Positions 58,001 to 64,000 of a stretch of 64,000 nucleotides of DNA are shown here, piece by piece. The position numbers were made by a program, and so were the translations under genes. The DNA comes from Beroe ovata (taxonomy: Eukaryota > Ctenophora > Nuda > Beroida > Beroidae). The DNA is taken from assembly GCA_946803715.1 (NCBI GenBank), contig CAMPET010000006.1, positions 96,036-160,035 of the forward strand, read 5' to 3'. Numbering within the stretch: the first letter of the stretch is position 1; each line of letters opens with the position of its first letter. The notes beneath the pieces are model-generated. The model did no database searches and was not told where the DNA came from. It saw only the letters and a program-made list of their open reading frames with translations.

Positions 58001-58682
58001 CCAGCCGATCGGTGAAGTACATGTAGTATTGGAGCATGAGTGCCAGCCTGCGTGATGGGATATCATGGATCTCATGTTTAGGTTTCTAGTTCAGGAGGGA
58101 GTAAGAAGTAAGCAATTGCCATGGGGAATCTTGGGTTCGTATTCAAATAGCGCAAGATTTGCCAGGGTTGCTAACTTCAGAGCATCTCAGAGCACCTAAC
58201 TCTACTATTATAGCATCGTAGGATCGTCTACTATACTAAGTTCGAATCGTCTACTATCGGATCGTCAAGTATAGAATCGTCAGTCGTCACAGAGTAGTTG
58301 ATTACTCGATATTTCTCGAAAAGTGCTGTGTCACCTGTCCACAACCAGCTCCAGTAACATGATGTGACATGCACGTGTGGAATGTAGGTCTGAGGAGAAG
58401 TATTGGCACTTGTTACTTAGCAACTGAATGGGAAGGTCGCCACTTTCGTCACGCAGCTTCCACGATTTGGTCTGGAGTGTGCCAACTTTACCAAATATCT
58501 GGGGATGGGCGAGGGATGTTACCATCGGTACGGTCCAATTGATATAGGACCTCAGTACCTATATTGTGGGTCCTATGTACCGTGTTACAACTGAAATAGC
58601 ATACCTGCGAAATGGTATCCTGTATCGAGAGTAAATCCTGCTTGAGATTGCCGAACTCGGATGCTGTGACGATACCGTCCAT
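52093..58682 (-). CDS. CCDC157: CCDC157-like coiled-coil protein with C-terminal C2HC finger
   Basis: Exons, 5' to 3': 58682-58605, 58498-58335, 58047-57885, (55570-55495, frame uncertain), 55259-54983, 54726-54517, 54408-54279, 54127-53937, 53778-53602, 53318-53139, 52994-52759 and 52177-52093. The N-terminal region SWKLRDESGDLP through MLLELVVDRLALMLQYYMYF and the element TQTVETAFVECNVCNSVQELL match CCDC157. Five exons are coiled coil, for example LNLESVNAVLKSEIESLQ and LEAFDMECENMREQLESA. The last exon encodes CNLCGKGFNAGSDLEIHQIYC, a C-x2-C-x12-H-x3-C finger, joined in phase. The connection between 57885 and 55259 is unresolved: the exon at 55.5 kb fits either an acidic or a hydrophobic frame, and another exon may be missing. 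Human CCDC157 is testis-enriched and linked to Golgi/acrosome; function here is unknown. Confidence 0.82.
56745..56978 (+). other. Unassigned 77-codon open frame in a CCDC157 intron
   Basis: A Lys/Asn-rich frame beginning MKTWSHENKKALIQDKK lies opposite to CCDC157, 28 bases before the N at 57007. Protein-like composition is the only support. A (TTTG)n microsatellite (56606-56665) precedes it. Confidence 0.2.
57405..57738. repeat. GGACTNTTGTCCGAA array around an interstitial telomere-like repeat
   Basis: About thirteen units of CGGACTGTTGTCCGAA type, each a near-palindrome, run in one orientation from 57405 and in mixed or opposite orientation (CGGACAAGAGTCCG) after 57555. Between them, 57532-57553 reads CCCTAACCCTAACCCTAACC, the animal telomere repeat. 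The array lies in the long intron of CCDC157. Confidence 0.85.
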
Positions 58683-58749
58683 TACTCCTATCTATTATAG
58701 ATAATCAAAATATCTATTGCGTCTCACCTCAAAAACAAATCCTTAGGAT
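58683..58749. promoter_or_regulatory. 67-bp divergent promoter between CCDC157 and the LDLa-GPCR
   Basis: The start codons of CCDC157 (-) and the GPCR (+) are separated by 67 bases. The interval is AT-rich and contains TATTATAGATAATC and AAATATCT, which include GATA-like words on both strands. Unless further 5' exons exist, transcription start sites must lie within or overlap the neighbouring gene. Confidence 0.5.
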
Positions 58750-61700
58750 ATGATTCTGTTTCTTCATCTTATACTTCACTACTTGATGATTGGCAAAGGT
58801 AAGAATTTGATGATTAATATTGGGCATAAGTCCGTTTGCAGTAGTACAACAATGATTAAACACAGTAATAATACATCAAAAATACAGCAATAACTTTTTT
58901 TAGTCATAATAACACTACCACCCTCTTCTCCTTCACCCAGGCCTAGGAGATCACTGTGAGTTGGACGAGGCGAATGGATTCCTGAAGTACATGTGTACCG
59001 GCTCCACAGCATCAACTTTCCTGATCTTCAAATGTGCAACTTCCGATGATTACTACTACTTCATTGGTGGGCTGGCCGTCTTCTACACTTTCCAGGGTCG
59101 ATCCAATAGTTCCTGCCAACACGACCCGTATTCCTATCAATACTGTGGACTCAGGGAATTCGACATGAACACCGTGGGTAACGTCAGATCTGCTCTATGT
59201 GGTTACAAGATGTGTCCCAAGATCACATGGAGCCAGAACAGGGAGATACGTTACTACACACCGGTGTCCATGAACACGATCCAGGCATCCCTGACGAATG
59301 CCAGCTGTGAGGAGCACGATCAGAATGCCATTTCGCTAATGGAGCGGTCTGAAATATCACTCTTGAGGGAGGAGCTGATTTGTGACGGAATCTGCGACCT
59401 GTGGTCGTGCGAGGATGAGGGACACTGCAATGGCTTTGTCTACGGCATATACTGCGTTTCAAAATGGCATCTGAGGAAGTACATTCTTCCCTACTACATC
59501 TGCGATAACCAATCGTTCTTGGAGTGCTCTAACTATGAGTTTGACACGGAGGCAGGCAACTATTTCGAAGACGAGAGCAATTGTAGCTACCTGGATAAGG
59601 CATCAGAGGACCTGTGTTTCTTGTCCTCAACTGGAATGCTAGCTCCCATATTCAACTATACTAGGTGTTCCTCCATACTGTACAGAACTCACACAATCCA
59701 CAATTCCAGGCCGGGCACTAGCAACTGCAATGGATATCTGTGTCTCCCAATCTGCATAGATTACAAAGACCAGACCAACTGCACTGACTTACAAAAGACC
59801 GCTATTATCTGCAAGATTGATGGGTATATGTCAACAGTATCCAAGACAATGGTTTGCAGTGACTATGTCAAAGATGTGACCCTTTGTGACGATGGAATGG
59901 ATCGGCAGTGCATCAGAACTTCCCCCTCCTGCTCACTACACAAGCATCTGCTCTGTAACAATGTAATCGACTGTGAGGATGGAACTGATGAGCTGGATAA
60001 GACATGTAAGTATCAAACAGAGGAGAGGTGCAGCAGGAAATACATCCATGAATTTGATATGAGAATCCCGCTGCAGTGGTTGGTTGATGGGACTGAAGAT
60101 TGTATTGGAGGGATTGATGAATACAAGCCACATTGGGTCAACAATACGTGTGGCCATGGTAAGTATGAAAGGTTTGTGGAGAGGGATATGGAATGTTTCG
60201 ATGTGTACATTTGTAACTATGGATCTGCCAACTTTATAGAGTTCCATGATTTGTGTGATGGAATAGAGAACTGTGGGAATGAAAACAACGTTTGTGCTAA
60301 AACACACGACTTTCCAGATCTTTTCACAGAATTGGTGTCAGGTGAGGGTCCAAATGAGAAGGTTTTACTACACTGCTTCAAAGGTTTAGGCTCCCTGCAG
60401 AATCAAATCAATCCATGTGATGGGAGAACATTCAAACATTTCACATCCCTGACACTTGGCATTCCAGAAAAAATTCTCAGAATTCCCCAAAATACCACAT
60501 ACGACTGTCAGTTCATGTATGGAGAACTGTACCTGTATGTGAGCTGCTTGGGTTACTGCAAAGACTCAGTGTGTCCCTTGCAGCTACGTCAAGTCACAAA
60601 GCACGATTCCTGCCCTGGCCAGTATCCTCAAAGAGTGTTCACCCTGTACAACAATTCTGCCCTTACGTTCGTGGTGAGGAAGAAGAAGGTATACGGTCAC
60701 GATCTATTTAACTGTAACAATGGATTCTGCATAGAGTATCAGTTTGTCTGTAACCTGATTGATGATTGCGGAGACAGTTCAGATGAACTTATGTGCACCA
60801 ACCATTTTAAATGCAAAAACACGGATCAGTTTCTATCTATCAACAAAAAATGTGATAGGATCATTGATTGTCTGGACTTCTCTGATGAATGCAATGAAGG
60901 GTGTAGCAAGAGAATCCTACCTGCAATTTCATTGAGTATAGCAGCCTGGGTTATAGGCACTATGGCAACACTTCTAAACCTATATGTCTTTGTACAAAGT
61001 TTCAAGAGAATAAAAAAGCACAAAAAGATTCATCAGCTAAGAAATAACTCACTGATCTTTTTCATAAGTCTTGGAGACCTTTGCATTGGAGTCTATCTGC
61101 TAGCTATTGCATTATTTGACTCCTACATCTACAATGAAAGGTACTGTGTCCAGCAAATTGAGTGGTTAACAAGTAAATTATGCTCTGCATCAGGTGTTGT
61201 GAACACCTTTGGATCACAGCTATCAGTTTTTTCAATGACAGTTCTGAGCATTACAAGGGCAATATCTATCAAGAATAGTCTTGTAGTACATCAGGATATC
61301 AACCATTCAAACATCATCAATTTAGCTCTATTGATGATAATGCTTGCTACTTCTTCACTGTGGATTTCAGTTATGCCATTGGTTGATAGATTTGAAGATT
61401 ACTTTGTCAATGGGTTGCTCTATGACAGGAGCATGAAGCTTTTCATTGGAACAGTAGGCAAAGGTCTCCATTTTGAAGTTCTACAGCAATACTATGGAAG
61501 AATGGAACAGAAAATACTGAAGTGGGAACTAATAAATGCAATGATTGGTAAGGTGTTTTCACATGACTATAATTTGAAAGGCTACTCAGCCAAGAAGGTA
61601 ACATTCTATGGCAATGATGGTGTGTGCTTATTCAAATACTTTGTGGACATGGATGACCCACAGTATATGTATACATGTGCTGTTCTGTCAATAAATGTTG

Positions 61701-62068
61701 CCTGCTTTATGATTATAACTTTTAGTTATGTGTACATTATAGTCCATACTGTTAGAGATACGAAAATATTGACTAAGAATGAGAATATGACAGCAAAAAA
61801 GGTTAGGGCAAGGAATAAAAAACTTCAAAGGAAGATTATCATCATCATAGCAACAGATTTTCTATGTTGGGTACCATTTGTAGTTATATGTTTTCTACAT
61901 TTCTTTGAAAAGTGGGATGCTACTTCTATGTACAGCATTTTCTCTATTGTTGTGTTGCCAATTAATTCTGTTATCAATCCACTACTGTATGAAATCGATA
62001 TGAGTACGATTATAAAGATAGTTAAAAGCCAGTTTCAAGTTAAATATAAATCAAGGAATGATGTTTAG
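58750..62068 (+). CDS. Rhodopsin-like GPCR with LDL-receptor class A ectodomain
   Basis: Two exons, 58750-58798 and 58941-62068, join in phase to 1058 residues. Exon 1 is a signal peptide (MILFLHLILHYLMIGKG). About 650 extracellular residues follow, Cys-rich, with recognisable LDLa modules near residues 346 (CNNVIDCEDGTDELDKTC), 605 (CNLIDDCGDSSDELMC) and 638 (CDRIIDCLDFSDEC) and several degenerate ones. Seven helices start near residue 676 (ISLSIAAWVIGTMATLL). Helix 6 has CWVPF and helix 7 NSVINPLLYE, the class A NPxxY form. The DRY position reads TRA. The layout recalls LDLa-bearing receptors such as RXFP1/2 and molluscan GRL101, but I see no leucine-rich repeats. The cytosolic tail is short and basic. 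Ligand unknown. The large second exon without introns contrasts with neighbouring genes. Confidence 0.88.
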
Positions 62069-63588
62069 GTTTGTTATGAGTTTGATGCAAAGCAAAATTA
62101 TAAAATTTCACAAAGAAAGAATGCCAGATTAGGATTTAAATAGCACTGTACAATTGTTTATTTCAAAGCATAAACTCACAAACTGCTATTTATTTATTTA
62201 TCGCTATTTAAATTATTTGAATTGATAATTTTGCTATTTTGTCGACAGTCGAATGCTGAATTGAGTAAATTAAATTTTGTTTTTTTCGCATTCAAATTTA
62301 AATCACGCACACAGTTTCTGCTTTGAAAAATAAACTGTAACTCTCTGGCGGGATTAAATTCGTCGGGCAGAATAATGAAAAATCAAAATTGCGAGGCGAC
62401 GACAGAAAGAAAGCGCATATTGCCGGATATTATCTGTCCACTGTTTCTTGCGCGCGCGCCGCGCCTTCATCATCATGTCTCGGCCTTGGCCGGATGAAGG
62501 CGTGCGCGCGCTAAGAAGCAATGGACAGATTATTGTCTGGCGATGTTAAACCGCTAATGTAAGCCGCGAAGCGGCTTGCGCCTGAAAATAAGTTCGAGCC
62601 GCGCGCGCACAAAACGAAAGCCCATACACAGTGCAAGTGGTAAATACCGAAACATGCGACACGCACCACAAACTTCCTGGTGAGCGAGAAACAGAGGTCA
62701 TATACTATCTGACAAGTACAATTTGGAATTGAGTACCAGGAAGCGCCGCGCACGTAAGCAACGCGCGCAACATGATCGACGGACGTACGTAAAATAAATC
62801 GCGCGCTTTTCGAATGAAAATATTTATTTAGGTTAACAAAATCTTCATGGCGTCTTCCATTCTAGTAAGTAAATTGCCAGAGAAAATCCACTCATAACGT
62901 AATTCAATTTCAAAATCCAGGTTCAAATGAAACCACAATTGATTAAGTAGTTTGTCTTTAATAATTTAATGACTCCTCTCAGATGATTTTGCCCAAAATA
63001 ATTGGCGCGGCGTATAGCCCAAATTTGAATTAGAATCATAGGAATTTCGATTTCCGACTAGGCAAAACAATCAAAATGCACTTCACATTATCATGCAAGT
63101 ATTGCAACGCAAAAAAGGCTCGATAAAAACATTGACTATTTATCAAAAAGTCTGTTATGTACCCAAACACAGTCCTTTAAAGTCTTTTCAACCCACTGTA
63201 AGTTACTGTGAGTATTGATTGACTTGATCAAATCATTCTCTCAACATAAAATTTTGTATATAAATTTGGAGCATTCAATAAAAACATAATAGATAACGCT
63301 GTAATAAATAATTACTTCGGTTTTGAAGTCTATTACTTGATGGCAAAATTATTTTCACAGTTTTGACAGTAAACAAAAAGGTCGCAGCTATCATATATAA
63401 TTGCAATTTGACTGTATTAGGTTTGAGAAATATTAATATTTGCACCATAATACTATATAGATGTGGATCATAAACCCCAACGAAACACAGACTCGCAGTT
63501 TGGGAAACAGCAATTTAAATGCTACACAGAACACGATTCACAAGAGATTCACACCCTCCCACACATGCCGTGAAACAGCGTGGTCTTC
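62069..63588. other. 3' flank of the GPCR and repeats
   Basis: An AATAAA lies at about 62328-62333. A degenerate hairpin element occupies about 62420-62530 (left arm TTGCCGGATATTATCTGTCC, right arm GGACAGATTATTGTCTGGC). It is followed by a GATGTTAAACCGCTAATG-TAAGCCGCGAAGCGGCTTGC module shared with about 31.54 and 47.86 kb and by GCGAGAAACAGAGGTCATA-TACTATCTGACAAG near 62.69 kb. From 62.8 kb the DNA is AT-rich with no gene seen. Confidence 0.6.
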
Positions 63589-63943
63589 TCATCTCTTGAC
63601 ATTGTCCACATCACCTGTTTGCACACCGAAACACGCCGTTATACACGATTGTGTAGGTTGTTTCACGACCGGCGTTTTACCGCCACTTCCACCGGAATTT
63701 GGCTTGGTGGCGCCTTGTTGCCGGTTTCGTTTCCGATCCTGGAGACTGAAGCGCCGTTTGAGCGAGTGCTTGAAACTGGAGGAGGATGTGGTAGTTTCTG
63801 CTGTGGCTGGTGGTTGTGCAGCATCGTCTGTGGTCGTCGAGTGGTTGTCGTTCTCCTTGAGAGAGCAGATGGATGCTCCAACGGAGGAGAACTTCTTGTC
63901 GAGAACAGTCTGCTGGGATTCCTGCTTCTCGATATTTGATGCA
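63589..63943 (-). CDS. Last exon of an unidentified gene, partial
   Basis: A minus-strand frame without its own ATG runs from a C-rich acceptor (CCCCCAG at 63944-63950) to TGA at 63589, about 118 residues beginning ASNIEKQESQQTVLDKKF. It contains a Thr/Ser-rich stretch, the basic segment FKHSLKRRFSLQDRKR (RRFS is a plausible phosphosite) and a tail with SCITACFGVQ. The other two minus frames across it are also open but are strongly Pro/Arg/His-biased shadows. The gene continues past the window edge. Product unknown. Confidence 0.5.
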
Positions 63944-64000
63944 CTGGGGGAAAGAGAGGGGAGTTACAGATGCCATGTTACAGAGGGGGTAAGAGGGGGG

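Noticed and set aside
58961-58963. GPCR start at 58961 as the first codon of the long frame
   Set aside because: The codon is TTG. A splice acceptor at 58940 and an ATG-started signal-peptide exon at 58750-58798 join in phase.

Overview
The window is nuclear DNA of a compact animal genome. Genes are split by short GT-AG introns (mostly 60-700 bp, many under 150), 3' ends carry AATAAA signals, and gaps between genes are small except where repeats have accumulated. The gene set is animal: DCAF12, malectin, a calumenin/reticulocalbin protein, CCDC157, ZMAT5, NUDT22, TMEM272-like, and a rhodopsin-type GPCR with an LDL-receptor class A ectodomain. An early-branching animal such as a sponge would fit the compactness and gene types, but that assignment is an inference; nothing here proves a phylum.

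Layout. 1-3.1 kb: repeat, then a TMEM272-like membrane protein (+). 4.8-8.7 kb: DCAF12 (-). 9.0-15.4 kb: an intronless carotenoid oxygenase and an intronless SUGCT-like CoA transferase (-), both present twice because two contig ends overlap. 16.9-20.2 kb: GNPNAT1 (-), also partly doubled. 21.6-24.9 kb: two neighbouring NUDT22-family genes (-), one lacking its catalytic motifs. 25-28 kb: gene-poor DNA with a CACGTG palindrome cluster. 28.1-30.1 kb: a signal peptide-TM-RING-H2 E3 ligase (-). 30.1-33.9 kb: transposon nest. 34.0-37.7 kb: ribosomal protein eL31 (+) and malectin (+), whose last intron holds an antisense ER EF-hand gene. 38.7-43.2 kb: fumarylacetoacetase and maleylacetoacetate isomerase, head to tail (-). 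43.4-45.1 kb: ZMAT5 (-) with a possible HAX1-like gene in its intron. 45-48.6 kb: repeats. 48.7-51.7 kb: an unknown small gene (-), a candidate 40-residue gene (+) and a MACPF protein with a predicted GPI signal (+). 52.1-58.7 kb: CCDC157 (-), divergent from the LDLa-GPCR (58.7-62.1 kb, +) with only 67 bp between the start codons. 62.1-64 kb: repeats and the last exon of an unidentified gene (-).

How the genes relate. The clearest functional link is the GSTZ1-FAH pair, the last two enzymes of tyrosine catabolism, adjacent and co-oriented. Malectin and the nested calumenin/reticulocalbin protein both belong to the ER lumen. Otherwise the neighbours look functionally unrelated.

Quality notes. 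Isolated single N bases lie at 314, 11798, 19008, 28580, 31059, 45281, 48045 and 57007. At 11798, 19008, 28580 and 31059 the sequence after the N repeats sequence before it with few differences, so these are best read as unmerged allelic contig ends and not as true gene duplications; 314 probably is too. I assembled exon structures by eye from reading-frame phase and splice consensus. No alignment was run, and family names come from recalled motifs.
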